Shown piece by piece: positions 16,994-25,386 of a stretch of 64,000 nucleotides of DNA; the first letter of the stretch is position 1; each line of letters opens with the position of its first letter. The DNA lies in contig NZ_FNFO01000001.1 of the NCBI RefSeq assembly GCF_900100765.1, positions 744,001-808,000 on the forward strand. Direction: 5' to 3'. A program made the position numbers and the translations under genes. The notes under the pieces were generated by a model, which saw nothing but the letters and a program-made list of their open reading frames with translations, was not told the origin of the DNA and searched no databases. Source of the DNA: Catalinimonas alkaloidigena. GTDB lineage: Bacteria; Bacteroidota; Bacteroidia; Cytophagales; Flexibacteraceae.

Positions 16994-17998
16994 TCAGCGC
17001 GGGGATAGTACCAACTCCACGTAGACCGGAAAGTGGTCGGAGCCAATAGGTTCCATGCGTTGGAGAGCCTTCACCCGAAACTCCCGCGTCACGAACACAT
17101 GATCGAGGGGCCAGCGGAAAAGGGAAGAGGTGGCATCGAACGAGTTGAAGAGCCCCCGGCCGAGGCGCACGTTGTGCAGCACGTCGTCGGCTTCAAACAT
17201 GCGCGTGGTGTGCGACCAGGAGACGTCGTTGAAATCGCCCGCCACAACGGCGGGTACCTGTTCGCGAACCACCAGGTCACCTACTTTCAGCAGCGCTACC
17301 TCTTTGTCGTCCATGTTGTCCGGGTATTCGTCGGGAATGGGCGGCACCGGGTGGACGGCATGCAACCGGAAGGAGCGACCGTCGGGCAGTTGCAGGGTCG
17401 TGTGGACCGAGGGAACGTCGTGGTGATTGAGGTGTTTTACCTCGGTTTCCGACAGCGGAAGGCGCGAGTAGAGGATCAGACCGTAGGTGTTGTCCAGCGG
17501 GTGCTCCAGCCCGTAGGGGTACGCGTCGTCGAGGGGTTGCAAAGTCTGTTCCCACCAGGCATCTACTTCCAGAAGCAGAACCACGTCCGGTTGCATCCGG
17601 CGAATCAGCGCGGGCAATGCCTCGGCGTTGCGGTTTTTCATATAGACATTCGCGATGAGCAGACTGAACACCGACGAAAGGGTGTCCTCCTCGATCGCTG
17701 CGTCCGCGACCTGCCGGGTACCCAAGGGTGTGTACGGCACGATAAACGAAGCCTGAATGCCCAGCGCCAGCAGTAGCGCCACTACGAAAAGAAGCGCTCC
17801 CCACCGCCAGTGGCGGTTCAGCACGCCGTAGAGCACAAGCAGCCCCGCCAGGGCCAGCAACAGTTGCAGCCGCGGAAAATCCAGGACCTTGAGCCACCAG
17901 ATCGGAACGTCGTAGAGCAGCGACAGAAGCGTGGCCGCAACGGCGGCGAGTCCCAACAAAATAATCAGAAAGAGAAGGGCGGTCTTTATCTTTGCCAT
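16994..17998 (-). CDS. Membrane-anchored endonuclease/exonuclease/phosphatase family protein
   Basis: 334 aa. Three N-terminal transmembrane helices (ALLFLIILLGLAAVAATLL; LQLLLALAGLLVLYGVL; GALLFVVALLLALGIQ) are followed by an EEP fold domain. Catalytic landmarks are visible: LLIANVYMKNRN at the first strand, VVLLLEVDAWW (metal glutamate), HAVHPVPP, VAGDFNDVSW (D and N of the active site), PLDHVFVT and GSDHFPV (final D-H pair). Family members cleave phosphodiesters of nucleic acids or phosphate esters of lipids and inositols. The membrane anchor with an external domain is common in Bacteroidota; substrate unknown. Confidence 0.9.
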   Translation of the reverse strand: MAKIKTALLFLIILLGLAAVAATLLSLLYDVPIWWLKVLDFPRLQLLLALAGLLVLYGVLNRHWRWGALLFVVALLLALGIQASFIVPYTPLGTRQVADAAIEEDTLSSVFSLLIANVYMKNRNAEALPALIRRMQPDVVLLLEVDAWWEQTLQPLDDAYPYGLEHPLDNTYGLILYSRLPLSETEVKHLNHHDVPSVHTTLQLPDGRSFRLHAVHPVPPIPDEYPDNMDDKEVALLKVGDLVVREQVPAVVAGDFNDVSWSHTTRMFEADDVLHNVRLGRGLFNSFDATSSLFRWPLDHVFVTREFRVKALQRMEPIGSDHFPVYVELVLSPR

Positions 17999-18092
17999 AA
18001 AAATGCAGGAGAGTCCGGTGCTGGCGGGCGTTCCGCCACGAGGAGCGCCGCACCGAGTGCCGAGGTCTTGTCCGAAAACTAGTCAGTATCTT

Positions 18093-18845
18093 ATGCCTAA
18101 CCAACCCCTTTTTGAGCTCTGTGTAAATTCGGCGGCTTCGGCCGTTGCTGCGCAAACCGGCGGTGCCGACCGGGTCGAGCTGTGCGAAAACCTGTTTGAC
18201 GGGGGAACAACCCCTACCGCCGGCACCATCGCCACGGCGCGCCGCCACCTGACCATCCCGATGATGGTGATGATCCGCCCGCGGGGCGGCGACTTTCTGT
18301 ACTCCGACCTGGAGTGGGAAGTGATGGAACACGACGTAAAAACTGCCAAAGACCTGGGGGCCGACGGACTCGTGACCGGCATCTTGACGCCCGACGGCCG
18401 CGTGGACATGCGGCGGATGGAGCAGTTTATGCGCTGGGCCGATCCGCTGCCCGTCACGTTCCACCGGGCGTTCGACGTGGTGCGCGATCCGCTCGAAGCG
18501 CTGGAGAACCTGCTGGACTTGGGCGTAGCCCGCATCCTGACGTCGGGACAGGAATCGACCGCCTGGGAAGGCGCAGACCTGATTCGCGAACTGGTGTTGC
18601 ACGCCGGCGACCGACTCATCATCCTGCCGGGTGGCGGCATTACCGACCGCAACCTGCAGAAACTGGTCGACCACACGGGCGTGCGGGAGGTCCACTTTGC
18701 GGCCCTGCACCAGGAACCGAGCGGCATGCAGTACCGCAACGACCGCGTCTTTATGGGCGGTACGCTTCGTCCGCCCGAATACGAAGTGACCATCACCGAC
18801 CCGCAGCAGGTGCGCGTCATGCGCGGTGCCGTGTCGGCGCATTGA
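18093..18845 (+). CDS. cutC: CutC family protein (copper homeostasis family)
   Basis: 250 aa from ATG 18093; the open frame upstream overlaps the divergent EEP promoter region and is not conserved. A TIM-barrel protein with all CutC signatures: ELCVNSAASAVAAQTGGADR, ELCENLFDGGTTPT near the start, MVMIRPRGGDF, GADGLVTGILTPDGRVD, VTFHRAFDV and ILTSGQE, ILPGGGI. CutC was named for copper tolerance in Escherichia coli, but the biochemical role is still disputed and it may be a metal-binding or aldolase-like enzyme. Cytosolic. A small membrane-protein gene follows with its own promoter. Confidence 0.93.
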   Translation: MPNQPLFELCVNSAASAVAAQTGGADRVELCENLFDGGTTPTAGTIATARRHLTIPMMVMIRPRGGDFLYSDLEWEVMEHDVKTAKDLGADGLVTGILTPDGRVDMRRMEQFMRWADPLPVTFHRAFDVVRDPLEALENLLDLGVARILTSGQESTAWEGADLIRELVLHAGDRLIILPGGGITDRNLQKLVDHTGVREVHFAALHQEPSGMQYRNDRVFMGGTLRPPEYEVTITDPQQVRVMRGAVSAH

Positions 18846-18872
18846 TCGTTCGTAAAAAGTTTTGTAGCTTGG
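18842..18872 (+). promoter_or_regulatory. Putative Bacteroidota -33/-7 promoter
   Basis: TTG at 18842-18844, 20 nt, then TAGCTTGG at 18865-18872 (one mismatch to TAnnTTTG). It overlaps the stop of cutC, and the ATG of the small membrane protein lies 26 nt downstream. Confidence 0.45.
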
Positions 18873-18897
18873 AGAAGTGCCTCAATACAAATGGGTT

Positions 18898-19125
18898 ATG
18901 AAGGTACTTCTCCTTTTTTTGTGGGGTTTCCTGAGTGCCACCGCCCGAGGCAGCACGCCGGGAATCGGGCATGGCGATGCCGACGTGCTCTGGCTGGCGC
19001 TCCTCTTCTGTGCCTTGCTGGCGTTGGTCTACGGTGCGCTGGTGGCCGGGCGTTGGCTGCGCCGTCATGCGCTTCACTGGTGGCACCGGCTGCATGCCCC
19101 GGAGCGGCCCGATACCCCCTCATAA
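18898..19125 (+). CDS. Small membrane protein, 75 aa
   Basis: Starts at ATG 18898, 26 nt after a plausible -7 element; an in-frame GTG at 18877 would sit at the predicted transcription start. An N-terminal hydrophobic segment (VLLLFLWGFLSATARG) looks like a signal peptide, followed by a glycine-rich linker and a transmembrane helix (LWLALLFCALLALVYGALVAG), ending in a very basic tail rich in R, H and W (RWLRRHALHWWHRLH). No known family. Resembles small stress or regulatory membrane peptides in general form only. Confidence 0.5.
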   Translation: MKVLLLFLWGFLSATARGSTPGIGHGDADVLWLALLFCALLALVYGALVAGRWLRRHALHWWHRLHAPERPDTPS

Positions 19126-19252
19126 CTTCCGCGTACGTTGCTGCGTATCCTACCGAAACCTGACGGCTGCCGTGTGCCTGTAGAAGTCGTTTTTACGGGA
19201 GTATTTTTTGCATGAGACCGTAGGGAGGTATCACTTACGCAGAGACATACGG

Positions 19253-20086
19253 ATGGATTATTTTGAACGATTCGTCTACCATACCAAGCAGATGTGTTAT
19301 GGAGGCGACGGATTGCTGATCTGGAACGACGTAGTCACCAACTATGGCATCTGGATCGCCTACATGGCGTTTGCCTATTACTGCATCGGGTTTCAGCGCA
19401 TTAAAATTCCGGCCCTTCGGCCGTTGCTGGACACCCGGCTGTTCTGGGCCCTGATGTGGGTGTTTTTCTTTTGCGGGTGGCAGTATTTTCAGGATGCCAC
19501 CAGCGCGTTCTACGCTTCCGGCCCGTGGTACTACCTCAAAGTAGGCGCCCGCTACGTCCAGTTGGGATTTATGGTGGTGCTCATCCTCTCTTCCAGCCGG
19601 TTGCGGGCGTGGGCCAAAACCCTGCGGACGGAGTCGGATGTCCACGAGTTGGAGGAGATGGGCCACTGTGGCCAGTTTCGGTACGATCCCGGTACCCAAA
19701 CCGTCTGGTGGTCGGACGGCATGTTCCGGATTTTCGGGATAGTGCCTAAACCCGACGGCATCCTGTCGCTCGGGCAGGTCGAAAACTGCATCGATCCCCG
19801 CGACCGAAAAACGCACATGGAGCAGGTCGGTCGTGTGGTCGCCGACCGCCAGCCCCGTGAAATTACGAGCCGCATCGCGCTCGATACCGGCGAAGTGCGC
19901 TGGATTCGGGCGTCGCACCGCATGGAAGGCCGTACCATGATCGGCGTCGTGGTCGACGTGACCGAAGAGAAGCGAGCCAACGAAAAAAATGCGGAGCTGA
20001 TTCGGGGGTTGCAACGGAGCCTGATCATCCTGGAACAGGAAAAAAATCCGGGCAAAATGGCCGAACAGTTGCGACAACTGATCTGA
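19253..20086 (+). CDS. Membrane protein with a single PAS/PAC domain
   Basis: 277 aa from ATG 19253. Three N-terminal transmembrane segments (around YGIWIAYMAFAYYCIGF, LFWALMWVFFFCGW and YVQLGFMVVLILSSS) are followed by a PAS fold (about 140-245): GQFRYDPGTQTVWWSDGMFR, FGIVPKPDGI and a PAC part IALDTGEVRWIRASHR ending in VVVDVTEEKRA. A short coiled-coil tail (ELIRGLQRSLIILEQEKNP) closes the protein. There is no histidine kinase, cyclase or DNA-binding domain, so it is either an orphan sensor acting on another protein or a truncated kinase; no kinase remnant is visible before the terminator. Confidence 0.75.
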   Translation: MDYFERFVYHTKQMCYGGDGLLIWNDVVTNYGIWIAYMAFAYYCIGFQRIKIPALRPLLDTRLFWALMWVFFFCGWQYFQDATSAFYASGPWYYLKVGARYVQLGFMVVLILSSSRLRAWAKTLRTESDVHELEEMGHCGQFRYDPGTQTVWWSDGMFRIFGIVPKPDGILSLGQVENCIDPRDRKTHMEQVGRVVADRQPREITSRIALDTGEVRWIRASHRMEGRTMIGVVVDVTEEKRANEKNAELIRGLQRSLIILEQEKNPGKMAEQLRQLI

Positions 20087-20107
20087 AAAAAGACCCTGCC
20101 AGAACGC

Positions 20108-20148
20108 AAAACACCGCCACTTCTCTCCAGGAGCCGTGGCGGTGTTTT
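20108..20148. terminator. Bidirectional terminator between the PAS gene and carbonic anhydrase
   Basis: A 13-base perfect stem, AAAACACCGCCAC (20108-20120) and GTGGCGGTGTTTT (20136-20148), with a 15-nt loop, between convergent genes. The A and T ends give U-tracts in both directions. Confidence 0.85.
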
Positions 20149-20168
20149 CGGAAACAACCGGTGGGTTG

Positions 20169-20813
20169 TTATACCTGATTGCTGCTGTACTGGTACACGC
20201 TGGCCAGGTGCGCCGGCGAATGTTTGGTGATGTCCAGGTCTTTGATCAGCCCGTCTTTCAGGCTGTAGACCCAGCCGTGGATGTAGGGAAACTCGCCGTT
20301 CTCCCACTCTTCCTGAATGAACGACACCATGCACAGGTTGTTGACCTGTTCCTGCACGTTCAGCTCCACGAACCGGTTGCCGCGCGCGTGTTCATCTTCG
20401 ATGGCGTCCAGTTCTTTTTTGTGCATCCGGTAAACGTTCTTGATGTTGACCAGCCAGTTGTCGAGGTAGCCGTACGAGTTGTTGCTCATGGCGGCCAGCA
20501 CGCCCCCGCAGCCGTAGTGACCGCAGACGATGATGTGTTTGACCTTCAGCACCTTGACGGCGTAGTAGACCACACTCAGCAGGTTGGAGTCGGTGTGATG
20601 CACCACGTTGGCAATGTTCCGTTGCACGAAAATGGAACCGGGCATCCGATTCGTGATTTCCGTAGCGGGCACCCGGCTGTCCGAACAGCCGATCCACAGA
20701 AACTGCGGCGATTGCCCCTGGGCCAGCCGGTCAAAAAAAGACGGATCTTTCTGTTTGGTATTTTCAACCCAATCTTGGTTGCCCTTAATCAAGTCTTTGA
20801 TACTTTCTGCCAT
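20169..20813 (-). CDS. Beta-class carbonic anhydrase
   Basis: 214 aa from ATG 20813, cytosolic. Interconverts CO2 and bicarbonate. Zinc ligands and active-site residues are all present: C43, D45 and R47 in IGCSDSRVP, and H99 and C102 in VCGHYGCGG. The PGSIFVQRNIANVV and HGWVYSLKDG blocks are typical of the proteobacterial/Bacteroidota Can type. It supplies bicarbonate for carboxylases such as acetyl-CoA carboxylase. The gene is isolated, convergent with the PAS gene and sharing its terminator. Confidence 0.96.
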   Translation of the reverse strand: MAESIKDLIKGNQDWVENTKQKDPSFFDRLAQGQSPQFLWIGCSDSRVPATEITNRMPGSIFVQRNIANVVHHTDSNLLSVVYYAVKVLKVKHIIVCGHYGCGGVLAAMSNNSYGYLDNWLVNIKNVYRMHKKELDAIEDEHARGNRFVELNVQEQVNNLCMVSFIQEEWENGEFPYIHGWVYSLKDGLIKDLDITKHSPAHLASVYQYSSNQV

Positions 20814-20987
20814 AGGATCGTTGGTTTGGTTAATAAGGTTAGGGAGATAAGGGACGGAATCCCCCGCCGGCCCGGAGGCGGCGAGGGTCGCGTACATGCT
20901 ATGCTAAAGTACTGGCTCTGACCCGGATTTGTTTGCCCGGGGGCGCGGAATCTTCCGAAAAGTTGACCGAAAGGGCTTGCGCCCGGC

Positions 20988-23009
20988 TTACTTCAGGCCC
21001 GGTGCCGCGACCCGCACCACGGAGAGTGAATACGGCGCGGCGGTCAGCGCAAGGCGTTTGCCGGAAGTCGAGAGGGGCTGTTCGGTCGGGCGGATGTTGC
21101 GCGACGCTGCAAACCCGTTGACGGCCTCCAGGTCGTCGCTCTGCAAGACGGTGAGTGTCCCTTCTTTCGCCAGGCGAGCCACGCCTTTAAACTGAAAGTT
21201 AAGCTCCTGCGGCGTGGCGGTACTGTTGACGATCTTGAGCACGAGCTCGCCCGTGGCGGCATCTTTCGCCGCGGTGGCGTAGAGGCCCTGTTGCCCGGTG
21301 ACGGGTTTGCCGCCCTCGGTCAGGGGCAGCACTGCGGTGCCGCGGTTGGTAGCAAAGAGTTTCTGGACGTAATAATTGGGCGTTCCGTACGATTCCAAGT
21401 TGTTGAACCATATCAGGTCGGGCGTCCACTGCCAGCCGTCGACGTGGGCGAAGAGCGGTGCATACGAGCTCAGGTGCACCACCTCGGCGTTGCGTTCCAG
21501 GCCGGTCATAAAGGCGGCTTCTGCCAGCGCACACTCCCAGTTGTTTTTGTTGTCGGGGCTGGCGATGGCGACACTCTGCGCCGCGTATTCTCCCGCAAAC
21601 ACCTTCGGGCCGTTGCGGTCGTAACGGTCGTAGCGGTCGGCGTTTTCCAGGAACCACGACGGACTGCGGTAGTAGTGCTCGTCGACGATCTCAGCCCCCA
21701 TCTGCTTCAGTTGCTCCCAGCCGTAGTCGAACATTTCCCCGTCGGGGAACGGGCCGCTTCCCGACACGAGGATCATTTCCGGATATTGAGACTTGATGGC
21801 TTTTTCAAAGACCTGATACCGTGCGATGTATTCCGGACCCCACTGCTCGTTGCCGATGCCGATGTAGTTCAGGTGGAACGGTTCGGGGTGGCCCATGTCC
21901 GCCCGCACCTTGCCCCACACCGAACTGGTAGGGCCGTTGGCAAACTCGATCAGGTCGAGCGCGTCCTGCACGTAAGGGTCGAGCTCGTCCATCGGCACCA
22001 GCTCGCCGGTGTTGAACTGGCAGGCGATGCCGCAGCTCAGGATGGGCAGCGGCTCGGCGCCCATGTCTTCGGCCAGTTGGAAATATTCAAAGAAGCCCAG
22101 CCCGAAACTCTGGAAGTAGTCGGGGGTGGGGCGGTGCTGAAATTCGGTGTTCCACCGGTTGATGAGGACTTCGCGGCCCGTGATGTCGCCCACCGTTTTT
22201 TTCCACTGGTACCGGCGGGCCAGCGTGCGGCCTTCCACAATGCAGCCGCCGGGGAAGCGCAGAAAGCCCGGGTCCAGGTCGGCCAGCAGTTGCACCAGAT
22301 CGGCCCGCATCCCTTTGGGGCGGTTTTTCCAGGTATTTTCCGGAAACAGCGAAACCATGTCGAGATCGACTACGCCCTTGCCTTCGAAGCGCATCGAAAA
22401 CCGGCCTTTCATCGCCGTGCCGGTGGCCACGATCTGAGCGCTGTATTCTTTCCAGGCAGACCCGGAGGGCGTTAGGGTAGCCTTGCCCAACACCTGGCCG
22501 GTGGTGTCGATCAGTTCGACGTGCAGCTTCGTGTTGCCCTCGGGCTGGCGGGCCATCAGGGTCAGGTTGTACTGCATCCTTTCCTGAATGCCCATGCCCC
22601 GGAAGCCGGTGTTTGTCAGGCGGTAGCCGGTATCGGCCTTGACCGTTACGCGCAGGAAATGAGCATTGGCGACCTCTTCGCTACGTTTGATCGCCGACGC
22701 AAACCCAGACTTCTCGTTCATCGAAAACGGATCGCTGGCCGGTTGCAGCCAGCCCATGAGCGGGGTGTCGAACTCGAACGAGCGGTTCTTGATCATCTCG
22801 GCGTAGAGGCCCCCGTCGGCCGCGAAGTTGATGTCTTCGAAGAAAATGCCGTACATGGTCGGCTGGATGGGCGCGATGGGTTTCGCCACGTCCACGACAT
22901 ACGCGTGGTTCTGCGGGCGATCGGAGAGGGGCGTGGCCTGCGCACAGCCCAGAAGAAGTAGAACGCCGAGGACGTAACCCCAGCTACCGTTGGGAGAAGT
23001 CAGATTCAT
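20988..23009 (-). CDS. GH51 alpha-L-arabinofuranosidase, lipoprotein
   Basis: 673 aa from ATG 23009. The signal peptide ends at a lipobox (LLLLGC, C22), so it is likely anchored in a membrane. GH51 hallmarks: PTMYGIFFEDINFAADGGLY at the start of the mature protein, FLRFPGGCIVEG, the acid/base glutamate in YIGIGNEQWG and the nucleophile glutamate in KVFAGEYAAQS, followed by a C-terminal beta-sandwich. A CBM-like segment (about 110-210) sits before the catalytic barrel. It releases terminal arabinofuranosyl residues from arabinoxylan, arabinan or similar. No SusCD genes are adjacent; it may act on oligosaccharides prepared by other loci. Confidence 0.93.
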   Translation of the reverse strand: MNLTSPNGSWGYVLGVLLLLGCAQATPLSDRPQNHAYVVDVAKPIAPIQPTMYGIFFEDINFAADGGLYAEMIKNRSFEFDTPLMGWLQPASDPFSMNEKSGFASAIKRSEEVANAHFLRVTVKADTGYRLTNTGFRGMGIQERMQYNLTLMARQPEGNTKLHVELIDTTGQVLGKATLTPSGSAWKEYSAQIVATGTAMKGRFSMRFEGKGVVDLDMVSLFPENTWKNRPKGMRADLVQLLADLDPGFLRFPGGCIVEGRTLARRYQWKKTVGDITGREVLINRWNTEFQHRPTPDYFQSFGLGFFEYFQLAEDMGAEPLPILSCGIACQFNTGELVPMDELDPYVQDALDLIEFANGPTSSVWGKVRADMGHPEPFHLNYIGIGNEQWGPEYIARYQVFEKAIKSQYPEMILVSGSGPFPDGEMFDYGWEQLKQMGAEIVDEHYYRSPSWFLENADRYDRYDRNGPKVFAGEYAAQSVAIASPDNKNNWECALAEAAFMTGLERNAEVVHLSSYAPLFAHVDGWQWTPDLIWFNNLESYGTPNYYVQKLFATNRGTAVLPLTEGGKPVTGQQGLYATAAKDAATGELVLKIVNSTATPQELNFQFKGVARLAKEGTLTVLQSDDLEAVNGFAASRNIRPTEQPLSTSGKRLALTAAPYSLSVVRVAAPGLK

Positions 23010-23259
23010 TAGGGAGGAAGTTGTTTGAAAGCAACCAAGCTACAAAAAAGCGGAATAATGCGGGCGGCAAGCCACCGGAAGTAAGCAAACTGATCTATAA
23101 ACTTTTGAGATTATGTAAATAAAAACGGGATAGAGGCTGCAACCGCTGTGCAAATGAGCCTTGCCTGTGCCCGCTATAAAATCTTCTTTGGTTTTCTGGC
23201 TCGATTCGGTAGATTCATTTGAATAATCTCTATTTTGTGATTGTGAAAAGAGGTAAATA

Positions 23260-24555
23260 ATGAATTATAAAAAAGATACTATTGGAAATTCGTCGAAGCG
23301 CAAGTTTTTAAAACAGGTATTCGGTGGGTCGCTGGCGGCGATGGCGCTTCCGTTACTGCCGCTGGAGGCGTTGGGAAGACCCACCTTGCAACACCTGCGT
23401 CAGCAGCTGGCTGCTGCGCCGGACGAAGAAACGTACTGGCGTCTGGTGAAACAGCAGTTCATGATTCCCGAGGCGCTGCTGATGGTCAATGCCGCCAACC
23501 TGTGTCCGAGTCCGTACGTGGTGACGGAACAGGTCGTCAACGCGTACCAGAACCTGGAAAAAGACGTGTCGTTTCATTACCGGGCCACTTTTGCGACCCA
23601 GCGGGCCGAAGCCTTGCAGCAACTGGCCGACTTTTTAGGAGTGCACGCAGACGAGATCGGCATCACGCGCAACACCACCGAAAGCAACAACATCGTCGTC
23701 AACAGCCTGGACCTGAAAAAAGGCGACGAGGTCGTGATCTGGGAACAGAATCACCCGACCAACGGGCTGGCCTGGCAGGAACGCGCGAAACGCCTGGGCT
23801 TTACGGTAAAAACCGTGGCCATGCCCGCTCAGCCCACCTCGGCCGCCGAACTGATTGCCCCGTTTGCGGAGGCAATTACCAGAAAAACCCGGCTGATTGC
23901 CTTCTCGCACATCTCTAACGCGTCGGGCATTGCCCTCCCGGCCAAGGCCCTCTGCCAGCTGGCGAACGAGCGGGGCGTGCTCTCGATGGTGGACGGCGCT
24001 CAGTCGTTGGGGATGGTCGACCTGGATCTGCGGGCCATGGGCTGCGATTTCTACACCGGCAGCACGCACAAGTGGTTGATGGGGCCGCTGGAAAATGGTA
24101 TCCTGTACGTGAAAAAAGAACACCTGGACCGCCTGTGGCCCCTGATCATCGGGGCGGGCTGGCATCAGAACAGCACAACGGTCGACGAGAAATTCTGCGT
24201 GCTGGGGCAGCGGAACGAAACCACGGCGGCGGCACTTTCGGCTACGCTGGCTTTTCATACCACGTTGGGCAAAGCGCAGATCGAAGCCCGCACCAAAGCA
24301 CTCAACGCGTACCTCAAGCAGCAGCTCCGGGAGCGCATCCCGTCGGTAACGTTCGTCACGCCCCTATCGCCCGACCTCAGTGCGGGGGTGACCATCGTCA
24401 ACCTGGCCGGCCAAGAGCCCCGCGCGCTGGTAGATCGCCTGTACAAAACCCACGGCATCGCCTGCGCCCCCACCGGCGGGCTCCGCTTCTCGCCCCACAT
24501 CTACAACACGATGGCCGACCTGGACCGTATCGTCGATGCACTGGCGACCGTGTGA
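23260..24555 (+). CDS. PLP-dependent class V aminotransferase (isopenicillin N epimerase-like), exported
   Basis: 431 aa from ATG 23260. The N-terminus resembles a Tat signal (SKRKFLKQVFGGSLAAMALP, with KR in place of RR). A fold type I PLP enzyme: RNTTESNNIVV in the cofactor phosphate region, the PLP aspartate D245 (VDGAQSLG), and the Schiff-base lysine K271 (GSTHKWLMGP). The C-terminal small domain is present (GGLRFSPHIYN). Related secreted enzymes are annotated as isopenicillin N epimerase or cysteine desulfurase-like, mostly without proof; the substrate is unknown. It stands alone, with a long hairpin downstream. Confidence 0.88.
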   Translation: MNYKKDTIGNSSKRKFLKQVFGGSLAAMALPLLPLEALGRPTLQHLRQQLAAAPDEETYWRLVKQQFMIPEALLMVNAANLCPSPYVVTEQVVNAYQNLEKDVSFHYRATFATQRAEALQQLADFLGVHADEIGITRNTTESNNIVVNSLDLKKGDEVVIWEQNHPTNGLAWQERAKRLGFTVKTVAMPAQPTSAAELIAPFAEAITRKTRLIAFSHISNASGIALPAKALCQLANERGVLSMVDGAQSLGMVDLDLRAMGCDFYTGSTHKWLMGPLENGILYVKKEHLDRLWPLIIGAGWHQNSTTVDEKFCVLGQRNETTAAALSATLAFHTTLGKAQIEARTKALNAYLKQQLRERIPSVTFVTPLSPDLSAGVTIVNLAGQEPRALVDRLYKTHGIACAPTGGLRFSPHIYNTMADLDRIVDALATV

Positions 24556-24641
24556 GCGGGCGGCAAATCGGCTCTGGCAAGCATCGGGGATGCAGAGACG
24601 GGTTGCCTCTAAAACGCTTCTGTCTGGCTATAACGCGCACA

Positions 24642-24690
24642 AGACGTACCACTTTTTCTGTGACGACGCCGCGTAAAAAGTGGTACGTCT
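24642..24690. repeat. Long perfect hairpin in a gene-free stretch (24556-24871)
   Basis: Sixteen bases, AGACGTACCACTTTTT (24642-24657), are perfectly inverted at 24675-24690, with a 17-nt loop. It lies about 90 nt after the aminotransferase stop, and the rest of this 316-nt gap shows no coding potential. It could terminate transcription, or be one copy of a palindromic repeat like the unit at 9.8-10.0 kb, although the sequence differs. Confidence 0.6.
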
Positions 24691-24871
24691 ATAAATAACT
24701 AGAGCTGCAACAAAACCGGATCGAGCTACTTTCTAAGTGTCAGCCTGAGCAGCATCGCGTCAGCTGAAAATCTTATAGGTGTGTTATCTTATACGCCTCA
24801 ATTGACGTTTATAAGGTCCCGCCATGGGGTTGATTGAATTGCAACCAAACCAACCGTAGCGAGCTTGCCTT

Positions 24872-25051
24872 ATGAGCACTTATACATACTTGGGAGATCG
24901 TCAGACGCGACCTGAGCTAAAAGGCGCTACTGTAACCGCTGTCATCCGACCGGACGGCAAGTGCATCCGTGGACGCAACGGACTTATGCTTGTGCGGACC
25001 GCTACAGGGGAAGAAGTAACCGTGATTGCGCGTTTGCTCCGAAAGCGGTGA
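24872..25051 (+). CDS. Small basic protein, 59 aa
   Basis: Begins at ATG 24872 and ends with TGA at 25051. The sequence is orderly and rich in basic residues: STYTYLGDRQTRPELKGATV, then VIRPDGKCIRGRNGLMLVRT and a final VIARLLRKR. Beta-strand alternation suggests a compact SH3-like or OB-like fold that might bind nucleic acid, but no family is recognised. Codon use resembles real genes in the window (few rare codons, GC-rich third positions in the middle). No clear promoter is seen. Confidence 0.5.
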   Translation: MSTYTYLGDRQTRPELKGATVTAVIRPDGKCIRGRNGLMLVRTATGEEVTVIARLLRKR

Positions 25052-25120
25052 GAACGCAGGCCGTTTGTTGTAACGACCGAATGGCCGCTCATGCGGGATA
25101 GGACATGGCGGGTAGCCCAC

Positions 25121-25154
25121 AAAAAAAGCCCTTCACATCGCTGTAAAGGGCTTT
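25121..25154 (-). terminator. Rho-independent terminator of tRNA-Leu
   Basis: A nine-base stem, AAAGCCCTT (25125-25133) and AAGGGCTTT (25146-25154), on the minus strand is followed by seven T residues. It lies three bases beyond the tRNA 3' end. Confidence 0.85.
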
Positions 25155-25156
25155 CG

Positions 25157-25238
25157 TGCGGATGGAGGGACTCGAACCCCCATGCCTCGCGGCGCTAGAT
25201 CCTAAGTCTAGTGCGTCTACCAATTTCGCCACATCCGC
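25157..25238 (-). tRNA. tRNA-Leu (anticodon TAG)
   Basis: The minus strand folds into a cloverleaf with a perfect 7-bp acceptor stem (GCGGATG with CATCCGC, discriminator A). The anticodon arm is CTAGA-CTTAGGA-TCTAG with TAG in the loop, followed by a short variable arm and a T arm with GGTTCGAGTCC. It decodes CUN leucine codons. The 3' CCA is not encoded (CGA follows the discriminator), so it is added after transcription. The variable arm is short for a leucine tRNA by eye, but the anticodon arm and the A-box region (GTGGCGAAATTGGTAGACGC) are standard for tRNA-Leu. Confidence 0.93.
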
Positions 25239-25386
25239 AAGGGCCCGCAAAGATAGGGAGGTTTCCAGAAAATACAAATGCGGCGGTCGCGGCGGCAGAA
25301 AATTTGTCGGGGCGAAACCGGTCGTGCGGATACGGCGCGGGATGCCGCTTGCGGGCGAAGGCCTCGGTCCCGGACCCGATGCGGGT

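Noticed and set aside
24556-24871. Possible CRISPR or tandem-repeat structure in the gap after the aminotransferase.
   Set aside because: Only one hairpin is present; there are no regularly spaced repeats here or elsewhere in the window.
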